From: Campylobacter lari subsp. lari
GTDB lineage: Bacteria; Campylobacterota; Campylobacteria; Campylobacterales; Campylobacteraceae
Reading direction: 5' to 3'
NCBI RefSeq assembly: GCF_013372185.1
Contig: NZ_CP053830.1
Coordinates: 1,426,001-1,490,000 of the forward strand
Length of the DNA: 64,000 nucleotides
How positions within the stretch are numbered: the first letter of the stretch is position 1; each line of letters opens with the position of its first letter. The position numbers and the translations under genes are program-made. The notes under the pieces were generated by a model. It was not told the DNA's origin. It was given only the letters and a program-made list of their open reading frames with translations, and searched no databases. This document shows, in pieces, positions 18,745 to 28,009 of the stretch.

Positions 18745-19089
18745 ATGACTACTCTTTTAATTATTTTGCAATTTGCAATTGTTGTGATTATTTGTATTGC
18801 AGTTTTATTACAAAAAAGTTCTAGTATAGGGCTTGGAGCTTATAGCGGAAGTAATGAAAGTTTGTTTGGAGCAAAGGGTCCTGCGGGGTTTTTAGCTAAA
18901 TTTACTTTTGTAATGGGTGTTTTACTTATTGCTAATACAATTGCTCTTAGCTATATGTATAATAATGCTAATTCTAACTCACTTGCTGAAAAAGCAGAAC
19001 AAATTTTACCAAAAGCACTTGAGACAAACACAACTAACATTCCAGTTGCACCAAGTGCCCCAATTAGTGAAAATAATACTAGCAAATAA
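18745..19089 (+). CDS. secG: Preprotein translocase subunit SecG
   Basis: Small partner of SecYE in the Sec channel. The protein has 114 residues: an N-terminal membrane helix (MTTLLIILQFAIVVIICIAVLLQ), the SecG motif QKSSSIGLGAYSGSNESLFGAKGPAGFLAK (about residues 24-53), a second helix, and a low-complexity tail rich in Asn, Thr and Pro. The ATG is preceded by AAGGAAA. It begins a tight run, secG-frr-pyrE-RDD-nrdB, with gaps of 10 bases or less or overlaps, indicating one operon. Confidence 0.96.
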   Translation: MTTLLIILQFAIVVIICIAVLLQKSSSIGLGAYSGSNESLFGAKGPAGFLAKFTFVMGVLLIANTIALSYMYNNANSNSLAEKAEQILPKALETNTTNIPVAPSAPISENNTSK

Positions 19090-19099
19090 AGGATAAACC

Positions 19100-19657
19100 A
19101 TGCTAAATGAAATTTATACCAAACAAAAACAACAATCAGATAAAAGTTTAGATAGTTTAAAAAAAGATTTTACTACCATTAGAACTGGCAAGGTAAATAT
19201 CAACATACTTGATCATGTGCATGTAGATTATTATGGAAGCCAAACTCCACTAAATCAAGTAGCAACCGTTTTAGCAACAGATGCTTCAACCATTAGCATT
19301 ACTCCATGGGAAAAACCTATGCTAAAAACCATAGAAAGCGCTATAGCTGCAGCAAACATCGGAGTAAATCCAAACAATGATGGTGAAAGCGTAAAATTAT
19401 TTTTTCCCCCTATGACAAGAGAACAAAGAGAAGAAAATGCAAAAAGCGCTAAGGCTATGGGAGAAAAAGCCAAAGTTGCTATTAGAAATATCAGAAAAGA
19501 TGCAAATGATGCTGTTAAAAAATTAGAAAAAGATAAAGCAATTTCAGAAGATGAAGCAAAAAAAGCTTATGATGAAGTGCAAAAACAAACTGATAATTAC
19601 ACGACAAAAATAGATGAGTTAGTAAAAAACAAAGAAGCAGAACTTTTAAAGGTTTGA
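19100..19657 (+). CDS. frr: Ribosome recycling factor
   Basis: With EF-G, splits post-termination ribosomes. The protein has 185 residues, the full family length. Characteristic segments: [19 protein letters not shown] (about residues 20-38), the hinge region [16 protein letters not shown], and [35 protein letters not shown] in the three-helix bundle. The stop TGA at 19655-19657 lies just before the pyrE start, so the two are probably coupled. Confidence 0.97.
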   Translation: MLNEIYTKQKQQSDKSLDSLKKDFTTIRTGKVNINILDHVHVDYYGSQTPLNQVATVLATDASTISITPWEKPMLKTIESAIAAANIGVNPNNDGESVKLFFPPMTREQREENAKSAKAMGEKAKVAIRNIRKDANDAVKKLEKDKAISEDEAKKAYDEVQKQTDNYTTKIDELVKNKEAELLKV

Positions 19658-19659
19658 TT

Positions 19660-20268
19660 ATGAATTTAGAACAAATTTATAAAGATTGCGGGGCTTATTT
19701 ACAAGGACATTTTTTACTTAGCTCAGGAAAGCACTCAGAGTTTTATCTTCAAAGTGCTAAGGTTTTAGAAGATCCAAAACTTGCAGGAAAATTATGTGAT
19801 GAACTTGCAAAGATTATCGCTTCTTATGATATTAAATTTGATAGCATTTGCTCTCCTGCTTTGGGTGGAATTTTAGCTGGATATGAACTTGCTAGAGCTT
19901 GTAATAAACGCTTTATTTTCACTGAACGCGTAGAAGGGGTGATGAACCTTAGACGCGGTTTTGAAGTTAAAAAGGGTGAAAAATTTATCGTATGTGAAGA
20001 TATCATCACAACAGGTGGTTCTGCGCTTGAGAGTGCAAAAATCATCGAAAGCTTAGGTGGAGAAGTAGTAGGCTTTGCAGCTTTGGCAAATCGTGGTTTT
20101 TGTGCAGTAAAAAATTTAAACAATCCAAGAAAAGAAAATGCAAAACTGCCTGAAAATTTACCACTTTTTGCTTTGGGAAATTTCGAATTTGAAATTTATG
20201 AAGCAAATACTTGTCCACTTTGTGAAAAAGGCACCAAAGCTATCAAACCTGGTAGTCGTGGAAACTAA
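19660..20268 (+). CDS. pyrE: Orotate phosphoribosyltransferase
   Basis: Pyrimidine synthesis: orotate plus PRPP gives OMP. The protein has 202 residues from the ATG at 19660, which has AAAGG seven bases upstream. An in-frame TTG at 19654 is a poorer start because it lies inside the frr stop region. The PRPP loop [20 protein letters not shown] is intact, and the N-terminal [16 protein letters not shown] binds the phosphates. Next to frr and before a RDD gene, as in C. jejuni. Confidence 0.96.
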   Translation: MNLEQIYKDCGAYLQGHFLLSSGKHSEFYLQSAKVLEDPKLAGKLCDELAKIIASYDIKFDSICSPALGGILAGYELARACNKRFIFTERVEGVMNLRRGFEVKKGEKFIVCEDIITTGGSALESAKIIESLGGEVVGFAALANRGFCAVKNLNNPRKENAKLPENLPLFALGNFEFEIYEANTCPLCEKGTKAIKPGSRGN

Positions 20269-20684
20269 TGAAAACTAAAGCAAAAATAGCATCTCGCTTT
20301 TTAAGATTTAAAGCTTTTTTGATTGATTTATTTTTGCTTTATGTGCCTATTTTATATTTATTTTACTTCATGCTTGGTTCCAAAGAAGCCTTTTTAAATA
20401 ATCAATTTATCATATTTTTATGTCCTTTAATTTTTGGAATTTTACAAGCCTTATTTTTAGTAAAAAAAGCTCAAAGTCCTGGGCTTAAAGCTTATGATTT
20501 ATATTTAATTGATCTTAAAAATGGCCAAAAACTTAATTTTTTTAGAATACTCTTTCGTTATATGATTTTTATCGTAAGTTTTGGTTTGTTGATTGGGTTT
20601 TTGGTAAGTTTTTTAAGAAAAGATACTTTGGCTTTGCATGATATTTTAAGCCAAAGCGTTATTGTAACAAAGGTAGAAAAATGA
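20268..20684 (+). CDS. RDD-family membrane protein
   Basis: The protein has 138 residues. The RDD signature is present at the start of the first helix (SRFLRFKAFLIDLFLLYVPI). Helices two and three follow (FIIFLCPLIFGILQALFLV and FLIGFLVSFL-like), with the family DLYLIDLKNG and the terminal LALHDILSQSVIV. RDD proteins are small inner-membrane proteins; a few are proposed transporters, most are uncharacterised. Starts as TAATG overlapping the pyrE stop and ends as ATGA overlapping the nrdB start, so it is tightly coupled at both ends. Confidence 0.88.
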   Translation: MKTKAKIASRFLRFKAFLIDLFLLYVPILYLFYFMLGSKEAFLNNQFIIFLCPLIFGILQALFLVKKAQSPGLKAYDLYLIDLKNGQKLNFFRILFRYMIFIVSFGLLIGFLVSFLRKDTLALHDILSQSVIVTKVEK

Positions 20685-21703
20685 ATAGAAAAAGAATTTA
20701 CAATCCAAAATCAAATGAAACTTTAAATGATAGAAAAGTATTTAATGGTAATCCTCATGGGATTTTAAATTTCACCAAGGCAAAATACACTTGGGCTTTG
20801 AAGCTTTGGGATTTAATGGAGGCAAATACTTGGTTTCCAAAAGAAGTTGATACTACTAAAGATGCGCTTGATTATCGTTGCAATCTAACCGTAGCAGAAA
20901 AAAGAATGTATGATCTTGTATGGTCTCAGCTAATTTCTATGGATAGTTTTCAAACAAATAATTTAGCTGATAATATCAATCCTTACATCACAGCACCTGA
21001 AATCAATGCTGTTTTAGCACGACAAGCTTATGAAGAGGCAAATCACTCAAAATCTTATGCAGTAATGGTTGAAGCAATCTGTGAAAATACTGATTTAATC
21101 TATGAAATGGAAAAACACGATGAAACTTTAAGAGAAAAAAATGATTTCATTTCAAGTATTTATGAAGAATTAGCAGGTGAAGTAGATGATAATAAACTCT
21201 TGCTTGCAATGGTGGCAAATCAAATCTTAGAAGGAGTGTATTTTTATAGTGGTTTTACAGCTATTTATGCACTAGCGCGTGCAGGAAAAATGCTAGGATC
21301 GGCACAAATGATACGCTTTATACAAAGAGATGAGATCACTCACTTATTATTATTTCAAAATATGATTAATTCTGTGCGCAAAGAAAGAGCTGATTTGTTT
21401 AATGATGCCAATGTAAGTAAAATCTATGATATGTTTAAAAAAGCAGGTGAACTTGAAATTAAATGGGGTAAATACATCACTCAAAATCAAATCATGGGCT
21501 TTACAGATGATATTATAGAAGAATACATTCATTATCTAGTTGACCAAAGACTAATAGCTATTAATCTTGATAAAATTTATAACGCTAAACATCCTATTAA
21601 ATGGGTGGATGATTTTTCTAAATTTAATGATCAAAAGAGTAATTTCTTTGAAAGTAAAGTTACTAATTACTCCAAAGGAAGTTTAAGTTTTGATGACTTC
21701 TAA
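20681..21703 (+). CDS. nrdB: Ribonucleotide reductase class I, beta subunit
   Basis: Houses the di-iron centre and radical needed for dNTP synthesis. The protein has 340 residues. Metal and radical motifs: YEEANHSKSY (EExxH, with the tyrosine at the radical position), the second helix SIYEELAGEVDD, and IQRDEITHLLLF (ExxH). The C-terminal tail YSKGSLSFDDF is the type that binds the alpha subunit. The presence of the tyrosine argues for class Ia rather than the tyrosine-less Ic. It is the last gene of the secG operon. The alpha subunit is not in this window. Confidence 0.95.
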   Translation: MNRKRIYNPKSNETLNDRKVFNGNPHGILNFTKAKYTWALKLWDLMEANTWFPKEVDTTKDALDYRCNLTVAEKRMYDLVWSQLISMDSFQTNNLADNINPYITAPEINAVLARQAYEEANHSKSYAVMVEAICENTDLIYEMEKHDETLREKNDFISSIYEELAGEVDDNKLLLAMVANQILEGVYFYSGFTAIYALARAGKMLGSAQMIRFIQRDEITHLLLFQNMINSVRKERADLFNDANVSKIYDMFKKAGELEIKWGKYITQNQIMGFTDDIIEEYIHYLVDQRLIAINLDKIYNAKHPIKWVDDFSKFNDQKSNFFESKVTNYSKGSLSFDDF

Positions 21704-21826
21704 GTCTCAAAACTACTCATTTTTTATACTTTTTAAATAAAATATATTTTTTAGTTTAATATTTTACTTTTATTTATTCTGATATAGTAAAATCGGCGGT
21801 TTTTATTTTATTTCAAGGGGGAAATG

Positions 21827-21994
21827 ATGGAGTTTTTAGAACTTTTGTTAATCTTTATCGCCATAGTCCTCATGATAGTTAAGCCAGAAAAAGAAAAATT
21901 AGCTTTTTCTATACTTGTAATTTCATGGGCTATTATGGTATTTGACTATTTAGGTCGTAAATCAGGCGCAATCTTAGGCCTAATGAATCTATAA
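21827..21994 (+). CDS. dba: Dba, small membrane protein paired with DsbI
   Basis: A 55-residue protein, MEFLELLLIFIAIVLMIVKP... ending ILGLMNL, with two hydrophobic helices. ATGATG gives two starts; the second (21827) is five bases after AAGGGGG and is preferred, while the first (21824) is only two bases away. In C. jejuni the small gene dba precedes dsbI, the two are cotranscribed, and dba translation influences DsbI production. Here the dba stop TAAGGTGG also supplies the ribosome binding site of dsbI, which fits such coupling. An AT-rich promoter region with TATAGT lies at about 21783. Confidence 0.8.
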   Translation: MEFLELLLIFIAIVLMIVKPEKEKLAFSILVISWAIMVFDYLGRKSGAILGLMNL

Positions 21995-22004
21995 GGTGGC
22001 AAAT

Positions 22005-23522
22005 ATGTGTGATATTAACAAAACTAAATTCTTTTACTTTTTAATGTGCTTAGCAGGTTTTTTGGTTATTTTATTGCCTGTTGGAATTGCAAATTTAATC
22101 TTTGGCTATATGCTAGGCGATAGCCCTTGTACTTCTTGCTGGGGTCAAAGAGAATCAATGATTTTCATCGGTGTAGCAGCTTTATTTGTTGTACGCTATG
22201 GTATGAAAGGTAAATTTTTAGCTTTCCTTTTAATCGCAACAGCTTTTGGTTTATGGCAATCATTTAATCATATAAGTGGCCATGCGCACCGTGATCTTGA
22301 TCAAGGTTTTGGTTTGCCTATTTTTGGTTTACATACTTATTTTTGGGCTGAAGTGGTATTTTGGGCTGTAGTTTTACTGCTTGGTGTAATTTTTGCTTTT
22401 GCTCCAAAATTTGGCTCTTTTGAAAAAGAAATGGAAGGAACTAGCTTTAGAAAATTAAGCAAATTTAATTTAGCTGCTATGGTTATTGTTGCTTTTATCG
22501 TAGCTTCAAATGTATTTCAAGCTTTCGTAAGCACAGGGCCAATTCCATATAGCGGACAAGGCGATCCAGTTCGTTTTAGTTTAAATCCAAAATACATCAT
22601 TTGGGATGATTCAGGTTGGAGCAAAAGCTGGAAAAGCCTTTCTTTCTTGGGAAAACGCGATGTTAAAGAACCTGATTTTGCTTTTGCACCTGCTAGTGAA
22701 AAACTAGGTATTCAATTTGATAATAATATTAGCAATGCTCCGTTTGCAAGTATTGATGAGAATCTAAAAATAACAAACGAAACAAAAATTGATTTTCCTA
22801 AAGCTATCAATACACTTGATTATATCAATGGAGAGTATGTTGCAAGTTCAAAATGGGAAGTATTTTTCCTAGATAATAATTTTAGCACTAAAGTTGATTT
22901 TGTTTTAGATCCATATTTTTCAGCTACAATCAACCCTATCGTAGGAATTATCCCTTATTTAGATAATAAATATATCTTAATGGGTTCTAATAAAACTTTC
23001 TTAAGATTTGCTCAAAACCCTAATGCAGATGAGGCTTTACAATATGCTGATTTTATGAAAGGGGCAAATAATTTCGAAGGTCAAGGTAAAGATCTTGGTC
23101 GCGGTAGAATTGACACAGTTAGAGCTAAATTCCATCACATCTTAAGCACAACTACTGATGGAAAATATATGTACACAGCAACTGTTCCAAACAATAAAGA
23201 TGCAAAAACTTTTGTAATTTCTAAAATTTCTTTAGCAGATAGAGTTCTTTCAGCTGAATTTACTCCTAAAGCTGAGTTAAAAGAAGGAAAAACTTTAGGC
23301 GATCTTTATGTAACTTCCATGGCATTTAAAGATGGTAAAATTTACGCATTAAGTAAAAAGCACAATGTTATTGCTGTAATTGATCTAGATAAAGAAGAAG
23401 TTGTAAAAACCATCTCTTATCCAGAAAATATAACTAATGCAAGAAGCTTATTCTTTAAAGATGGCAAAATGCACATCTTATCTTATCAAGATGGATCAAA
23501 CATTCTTTATACACTTGATTAA
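22005..23522 (+). CDS. dsbI: DsbI, DsbB-like disulfide oxidase with beta-propeller domain
   Basis: Inner-membrane oxidase that re-oxidises a periplasmic Dsb thiol oxidase. The ATG at 22005 (MCDINKTKFF) is preferred: AAGGTGG at 21993-21999 is well spaced, whereas the GTG at 21996 lies inside that site. The protein has 505 residues. Five membrane helices carry the redox pair CTSC (DSPCTSCWGQRE, about residues 40-50) and HISGHAHRD. From about residue 180 a periplasmic part with repeated blades (YVASSKWEVFFLD, YILMGSNKTFLRF, YMYTATVPN, IYALSKKHNVIAVID) fits a beta-propeller, as in C. jejuni DsbI. Confidence 0.93.
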   Translation: MCDINKTKFFYFLMCLAGFLVILLPVGIANLIFGYMLGDSPCTSCWGQRESMIFIGVAALFVVRYGMKGKFLAFLLIATAFGLWQSFNHISGHAHRDLDQGFGLPIFGLHTYFWAEVVFWAVVLLLGVIFAFAPKFGSFEKEMEGTSFRKLSKFNLAAMVIVAFIVASNVFQAFVSTGPIPYSGQGDPVRFSLNPKYIIWDDSGWSKSWKSLSFLGKRDVKEPDFAFAPASEKLGIQFDNNISNAPFASIDENLKITNETKIDFPKAINTLDYINGEYVASSKWEVFFLDNNFSTKVDFVLDPYFSATINPIVGIIPYLDNKYILMGSNKTFLRFAQNPNADEALQYADFMKGANNFEGQGKDLGRGRIDTVRAKFHHILSTTTDGKYMYTATVPNNKDAKTFVISKISLADRVLSAEFTPKAELKEGKTLGDLYVTSMAFKDGKIYALSKKHNVIAVIDLDKEEVVKTISYPENITNARSLFFKDGKMHILSYQDGSNILYTLD

Positions 23523-23523
23523 T

Positions 23524-23547
23524 CTTAAGGCGTTTTTACGCCTTAAG
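23524..23547 (+). terminator. Hairpin after dsbI
   Basis: Arms CTTAAGGCGT and ACGCCTTAAG around TTTT, beginning a base after the dsbI stop. The downstream T run is short (GATTTTAAAG), so termination may be partial. Confidence 0.6.
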
Positions 23548-23609
23548 GATTTTAAAGCTAGATAAATAAAATTTAAGATAAAATAACACTTTTTATCAAG
23601 GGGTGCTTA

Positions 23610-24242
23610 TTGATTCATTTATTTGAACAAAAACAATGCCAAACTATGGCAGAAGAAATTCGTAAAAATACTTTCATCAATGAAGAATTATTTGAAGCTT
23701 TTTGTTCTACTCCAAGAGAAATTTTTTCACCTTTAAAAATGCATGCTTATAGACTTGATGCGCTTCCTTTAATGGGCAATCAATGGATAAGCTCGCCTTT
23801 AACCGTGGCTAAAATGACTATGGCGCTTGATTTTAAAGATGCTGATAGTGTTTTAGAAATAGGTTGTGGCAGCGGGTATCAAGCTGCGATTTTAAGTAAG
23901 CTTATTAGAAGAGTTTTTACCATAGAGCGCATTGAAAAACTTGCGATTAGCGCTATAGAAAAATTTAAAAAACTAAACTATGCTAATATTCATGTAAAAT
24001 TTGATGATGGGCAATATGGTTGGAAAAATTATGCACCTTATGATAGAATTTTACTCTCAGCTTATATAGAACACATTCCAAATATTTTATTTGATCAGCT
24101 TGAAAATGATGGAATTTTAGTAGCTCCTTTACTCATAGGAAATCAACAATTCATCACTAAATTTACCAAAAAAGATGGCGAGATTAGCAAAGAAGTTTTA
24201 GATGAATGCCTTTTTGTGCCTATTAAAGATGGTAAAGAATAA
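23610..24242 (+). CDS. pcm: Protein-L-isoaspartate O-methyltransferase
   Basis: Repairs isoaspartyl damage in proteins using S-adenosylmethionine. The protein has 210 residues from a TTG start with AAGGGGTG upstream; the ATG at 23646 would cut the conserved N-terminus. The substrate-side motif LDALPLMGNQWISSPLTVAKM, the SAM motif VLEIGCGSGYQAAIL (about residues 81-95) and YDRILLSAYIEHIPNIL are all present. It is a single gene between hairpins. Confidence 0.94.
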   Translation: MIHLFEQKQCQTMAEEIRKNTFINEELFEAFCSTPREIFSPLKMHAYRLDALPLMGNQWISSPLTVAKMTMALDFKDADSVLEIGCGSGYQAAILSKLIRRVFTIERIEKLAISAIEKFKKLNYANIHVKFDDGQYGWKNYAPYDRILLSAYIEHIPNILFDQLENDGILVAPLLIGNQQFITKFTKKDGEISKEVLDECLFVPIKDGKE

Positions 24243-24347
24243 TCTTGCTAATTTTTAAGATAAATATTTAATTTTAGTATAATTATTTTTAAACATAAGC
24301 TTTTTATAGGGGATGTTTTTTTATAATTATGCTAAAAAAGGAATATT

Positions 24348-25088
24348 ATGAGTTTTAAAAAAATACTTTTTGGTTTATTTACCACTAGCATGCTTTTTGC
24401 CTATGAGCAAATGCCTCAAAATGCCTCACATGGAAATTTCATAGACAAAGACAAATGGAAAAATTTAGATAAAAACTGGATTTATTGTGAAAGTGGTTTA
24501 AATCAAGATTTTATCAATATAAACAGTAAAAAGGCTACAAACAAAAATCATTCTTTAGAATTTAACTACTCAAATGATTCTTTTGGCTTAATAAATGATG
24601 GTTATACCATAAAAATGCATTTTGCAAGCAATGGAAGCCATATCATGCTAGATAATACAGCTTATAATTTATCTCATTTTCACTTCCATAGTCCATCAAA
24701 AATTTCTATTGATAAAAAATCTTATCCTTTAGAAATTCATTTTAGTCATGTAAGTCAAAAAGGCGATATAGTAGTAGTTGCATTATTTTTACAAGAAGGT
24801 GCGGAAAATCCTTTTATTAAAAAAATCATTCGTGCTTTTCCTAAAAAAGAAGGCGATAAACTTTATGTTCAAGGTTTAAGTGCTAATGAGTTATTACCAA
24901 ACAATCTTCAATCTTTTTATATCTTTAAAAATAAACTCAACAAGCCTTGTAATCAAAAAATCACTTGGATAGTTTTAAAAGATATAAGCTATGCCTCTAA
25001 AGAGCAAATCCAAACCATACAAAATTTAATGGAAAAAAATGAGAATTTAAAAATACAAGAAATTAATAATTTAGAACAAAATGATTAA
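24348..25088 (+). CDS. cah: Alpha-carbonic-anhydrase-like periplasmic protein with altered active site
   Basis: The protein has 246 residues with a signal peptide (MSFKKILFGLFTTSMLFA). The alpha-CA zinc ligands are present: H112 and H114 in SHFHFHSPSK, and H131 in EIHFSH. Other near-invariant positions differ. The usual QSPI near the N-terminus is NQDFI. The SEH that supplies the gatekeeper Glu is SKI (Lys118). The GSLTTPPC loop that supplies the gatekeeper Thr is NKLNKPC. Zinc binding therefore looks possible while normal CO2 hydration is doubtful. The fold assignment is firm; catalytic activity is not. It has its own promoter region (TATAAT at about 24277 and 24323) and a shared terminator with the convergent neighbour. 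Confidence 0.8.
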   Translation: MSFKKILFGLFTTSMLFAYEQMPQNASHGNFIDKDKWKNLDKNWIYCESGLNQDFININSKKATNKNHSLEFNYSNDSFGLINDGYTIKMHFASNGSHIMLDNTAYNLSHFHFHSPSKISIDKKSYPLEIHFSHVSQKGDIVVVALFLQEGAENPFIKKIIRAFPKKEGDKLYVQGLSANELLPNNLQSFYIFKNKLNKPCNQKITWIVLKDISYASKEQIQTIQNLMEKNENLKIQEINNLEQND

Positions 25089-25107
25089 GTAAGCTAAACT
25101 TAATCAT
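25081..25107. terminator. Bidirectional hairpin between convergent genes
   Basis: Arms ATGATTAAGT and ACTTAATCAT around AAGCTAA. It spans the stop of the alpha-CA-like gene and the stop of the following minus-strand gene. Confidence 0.65.
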
Positions 25108-25732
25108 GTATAAAAGCTTGAATTTTTTCTAAATTAGCTCTAAAAAGTTTAAAATTTAACTCGCTTGAAATTTTTAAATCAGCAAAAAAAGGATTTTTCA
25201 AACTTGCTATGAGCAAATAATCATCTTTTTTTAAAACTCTTTGTGTAGAAAATTCTTTTTCTTTTACCTTTTCAAAAATATTTTCACAAGAATTAATATC
25301 TTTTTTTAAATTTTTACTATAAAGCAAAATACCACAAAAAAAATTTCCAAAATCATCTTTAAATTTAACATCACAAATGAAAAAATCACTAAATTTAAAA
25401 GTATTTTGCGAGTTATATTCTTTAATGATAAAATCAAAACCTATTTTTTTAAAATCATCTTCACTAAAGCCTTGCTTGTTAAAAAATGCATGATTTTGTT
25501 TTAAAAACTCCTCACACATTTTAAATACAAACTCATTGCGACCCCATAAGAGTTTTTTTCCTAAAATTCTAAAAAACAAAACCCCTGCCAAGCTTGCACC
25601 AAACAAAGCTATGATTAAATCTTTACTAAATTGAAATATCAAAAAAAATACGATTAAAGCTTCAACAAATGCTAAAATTTGCAAAGCCTTATATCTTTTG
25701 TTTAAGCCTACTCTTATGGCTTCAAAATCCAT
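25100..25732 (-). CDS. Hypothetical membrane protein downstream of typA
   Basis: The protein has 210 residues. Two adjacent hydrophobic helices (about residues 19-37 and 39-56, ILAFVEALIVFFLIFQF and LIIALFGASLAGVLFF) are followed by a cytoplasmic part rich in Phe and Lys, with FICDVKFKDDFGNFFCGILL and a short C-terminal FFADLKISSELNFKLFRANL. I do not recognise a named function; the layout resembles DUF3137-like proteins. A gene of the same kind follows typA in C. jejuni. Its start and the typA stop share a base, indicating one operon. Confidence 0.75.
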   Translation of the reverse strand: MDFEAIRVGLNKRYKALQILAFVEALIVFFLIFQFSKDLIIALFGASLAGVLFFRILGKKLLWGRNEFVFKMCEEFLKQNHAFFNKQGFSEDDFKKIGFDFIIKEYNSQNTFKFSDFFICDVKFKDDFGNFFCGILLYSKNLKKDINSCENIFEKVKEKEFSTQRVLKKDDYLLIASLKNPFFADLKISSELNFKLFRANLEKIQAFIHD

Positions 25733-27540
25733 TAAGATTTAGCCTTTTCCATTCTTTTTCTTTGAGTAGGATCAAGATATCTTTTTCTAACTCTAATATT
25801 TTGTGGAGTAACTTCTACAAGCTCATCTTCTTCTATCCACTCTAATGCTCTTTCAAGGCTTAATTTTCTAGGTGGAACTAATTTTATAGCATCATCACTT
25901 CCACTTGCTCTAACATTGGTTAAATTTTTACCTTTTATAGGATTTACATCTAAATCATTTGGACGAGAGTGCTCACCTATAATCATACCTGTATAAACTT
26001 TAGTTTGAGGTTCTATAAATAAAACTCCTCTATCTTGAAGATTAAATAAAGAATACCCCAAAGCCACGCCATTTTCCATAGAAATTAACGCACCATTATT
26101 TCTTTTTTCAACTGCCCCGCTAAATGGACGAAATTCTAAAAAGCTATGATTCATAACTCCTTCGCCTTTAGTATCTGTTAAAAATTGACTTCTAAAGCCT
26201 ATAAGTCCGCGTGCTGGAATTTCAAATTCTAATCTTGTTTGACCATCTCCAGTTGGTGTCATAGTTTTCATTTCTGCTTTTCTTTTGCCTAGTTTTTCAA
26301 TAACCACACCAGTAAAATCATCAGGCACATCAATCACTAAGTGTTCAAATGGTTCGGTTTTTATCCCATCTTCTACCTTAACGATAACTTCTGGTCTTCC
26401 CATACAAAATTCAAAACCTTCTCTACGCATATTTTCAGCTAAGATAGTTATTTGAAGCTCGCCTCTTCCGCTAACTTTAAATTTACCCTCGCCTGTGCTT
26501 TCATATTTCATAGCAATATTTGTTTTCATCTCAGCTTCTAAGCGTTCTGCTATTTTATTTGAAGTCACATGCTTACCTTCAGTACCAGCTAAAGGACCAT
26601 CATTTACTGAAAATACTATACTTAAAGTTGGCTCTTCTATATGTAAAGGATCAAGTGGCATAGGATTATTTGGATCAACAACGCTATCTCCTACATCTAA
26701 AGCTTCAAAACCTGCAATTGCTACTATATCGCCTGTCCCAGCTTCTTCTATATCCATTTTTTCCAAACCCATAAAACCAATAAGTTTTGAAATTCTTCCA
26801 TTGATTTTAGAACCATCTGCCTTAGCAAGCATCACATTTTGATTTTTTTTCACTTTACCATTGAAAATTCTTGCAATTCCTATTTTACCAACGAAATTAT
26901 CATAACCTAAGGTAAAAACTTGAAGTTGCAAAGGATTTTCATCGCTACCACTTGGAGCTGGAACGCGCTCTAATATGGTTTTAAATAAAGGCTCCATATT
27001 AGAACTATCATCTTCTAAATTTAATTTTGCATAGCCATTTTTAGCAGCCGCATAAACTACAGCAAAATCAAGTTGCTCATCGTTTGCTTCTAAAGCCACA
27101 AAAAGATCAAAAATTTCATTTATCACACGCTCTGGATCAGCAGCTGGTTTATCTATTTTATTAATCACAACTATAGGTTTAAGCCCCAAAGATAAAGCTT
27201 TTTTTACAACGAATTTAGTTTGTGGCATTACCCCTTCTTGAGCATCAACTAAAAGCAAAACCCCATCTACCATTTTTAAAACACGCTCAACCTCACCGCC
27301 AAAATCAGCGTGGCCTGGAGTGTCTATGATATTTATTTTAGTGCCTTTATAATTAATAGCAGTATTTTTAGAAAGTATAGTAATACCTCTTTCTTTTTCT
27401 ATATCATTGCTATCCATAACGCGTTCTGCTATTTGCTCACGCTCGCTAAAAGTTCCTGATTGTTTTAAAAGCTCATCTACCATAGTTGTTTTACCATGAT
27501 CAACGTGAGCTATAACGGCTATATTTCTGATATTATCCAA
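25732..27540 (-). CDS. typA: Translational GTPase TypA/BipA
   Basis: Ribosome-associated GTPase involved in ribosome assembly and stress adaptation. The protein has 602 residues. G1 is [15 protein letters not shown] (about 11-25), G3 is [17 protein letters not shown]4 is NKIDKP. The domain order is EF-G like, with the BipA-type C-terminus ([33 protein letters not shown]). It starts with TTG at 27540-27538, with GGAG eight bases upstream; no ATG is near. It diverges from the sigma54-driven flagellar operon. Confidence 0.97.
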   Translation of the reverse strand: MDNIRNIAVIAHVDHGKTTMVDELLKQSGTFSEREQIAERVMDSNDIEKERGITILSKNTAINYKGTKINIIDTPGHADFGGEVERVLKMVDGVLLLVDAQEGVMPQTKFVVKKALSLGLKPIVVINKIDKPAADPERVINEIFDLFVALEANDEQLDFAVVYAAAKNGYAKLNLEDDSSNMEPLFKTILERVPAPSGSDENPLQLQVFTLGYDNFVGKIGIARIFNGKVKKNQNVMLAKADGSKINGRISKLIGFMGLEKMDIEEAGTGDIVAIAGFEALDVGDSVVDPNNPMPLDPLHIEEPTLSIVFSVNDGPLAGTEGKHVTSNKIAERLEAEMKTNIAMKYESTGEGKFKVSGRGELQITILAENMRREGFEFCMGRPEVIVKVEDGIKTEPFEHLVIDVPDDFTGVVIEKLGKRKAEMKTMTPTGDGQTRLEFEIPARGLIGFRSQFLTDTKGEGVMNHSFLEFRPFSGAVEKRNNGALISMENGVALGYSLFNLQDRGVLFIEPQTKVYTGMIIGEHSRPNDLDVNPIKGKNLTNVRASGSDDAIKLVPPRKLSLERALEWIEEDELVEVTPQNIRVRKRYLDPTQRKRMEKAKS

Positions 27541-27614
27541 GTTTTTTCTCCAAAGTCTTAAATTTAAAATCTAATATTATATAAAAAAATTGCTTAAAAA
27601 TTAAGATTGCAAAA

Positions 27615-27632
27615 TTGGAACACTTGTTGCTT
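27615..27632 (+). promoter_or_regulatory. Sigma54 promoter of the hook operon
   Basis: TTGGAACACTTGTTGCTT. The GG at 27617-27618 and the GC at 27629-27630 are separated by exactly ten bases, the RpoN spacing, in the context TGG-AAC-N5-TTGC. It lies 36 bases before the ATG of the first gene. Campylobacter hook and rod genes are RpoN/FlgSR-dependent, so the context agrees. Confidence 0.88.
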
Positions 27633-27667
27633 TTGTTTGGGTAAGAATTATTTTTAAGGAGAAAAAT

Positions 27668-28006
27668 ATGTCAAACTTAGGAACTCAAATCTTTAACGCT
27701 AACTTAGAAAAACAAGGAACTTCAGTTTTAAATAGTAAGCATTTTATGGAACTTTTAAATTATTTAGAAGTTGTAAATTCAAAAGAAGAAAAAGAACTAA
27801 ACTATGCAAAACTTTCAAGTAAAGTAAGTGAAATTTTAGATGATGCTCATAATGAAAATGCAGTTTTAAATGCTAAAAATATAGAAGAATTATTAGTAAT
27901 ATTTAAAAACTTTAATCTTTCTCATGAAAATTTAAAATTTGATTGTGCAGCACAATTGCAAAATTTATTTCCAAATTTAGCAAAAAATAATTTTTTAGTA
28001 GGTTAA
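27668..28006 (+). CDS. Small FliK-related protein at the head of the hook operon
   Basis: The protein has 112 residues, no signal peptide. Residues 26-110 align by eye over their full length with residues 91-174 of FliK, encoded by the next gene. FMELLNYLEVV matches FMQILSLLEVL, NIEELLVIFKNFNLSHENLKF matches NINELFNIAKELGLNIKNIKF, and LQNLFPNLAKNNFL matches LKEAFPNLDKKGFF. It also starts MSN, as do FliK and FlgD. An equivalent gene precedes fliK in C. jejuni and is annotated as hypothetical. It probably arose by duplication of the FliK N-terminal module and may act in hook-length control. It is the first gene after the sigma54 promoter, 3 bases before fliK. Confidence 0.8.
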   Translation: MSNLGTQIFNANLEKQGTSVLNSKHFMELLNYLEVVNSKEEKELNYAKLSSKVSEILDDAHNENAVLNAKNIEELLVIFKNFNLSHENLKFDCAAQLQNLFPNLAKNNFLVG

Positions 28007-28009
28007 TTA

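Noticed and set aside
21996-22004. GTG start for dsbI
   Set aside because: It falls inside the ribosome binding site AAGGTGG; the ATG at 22005 is correctly spaced.
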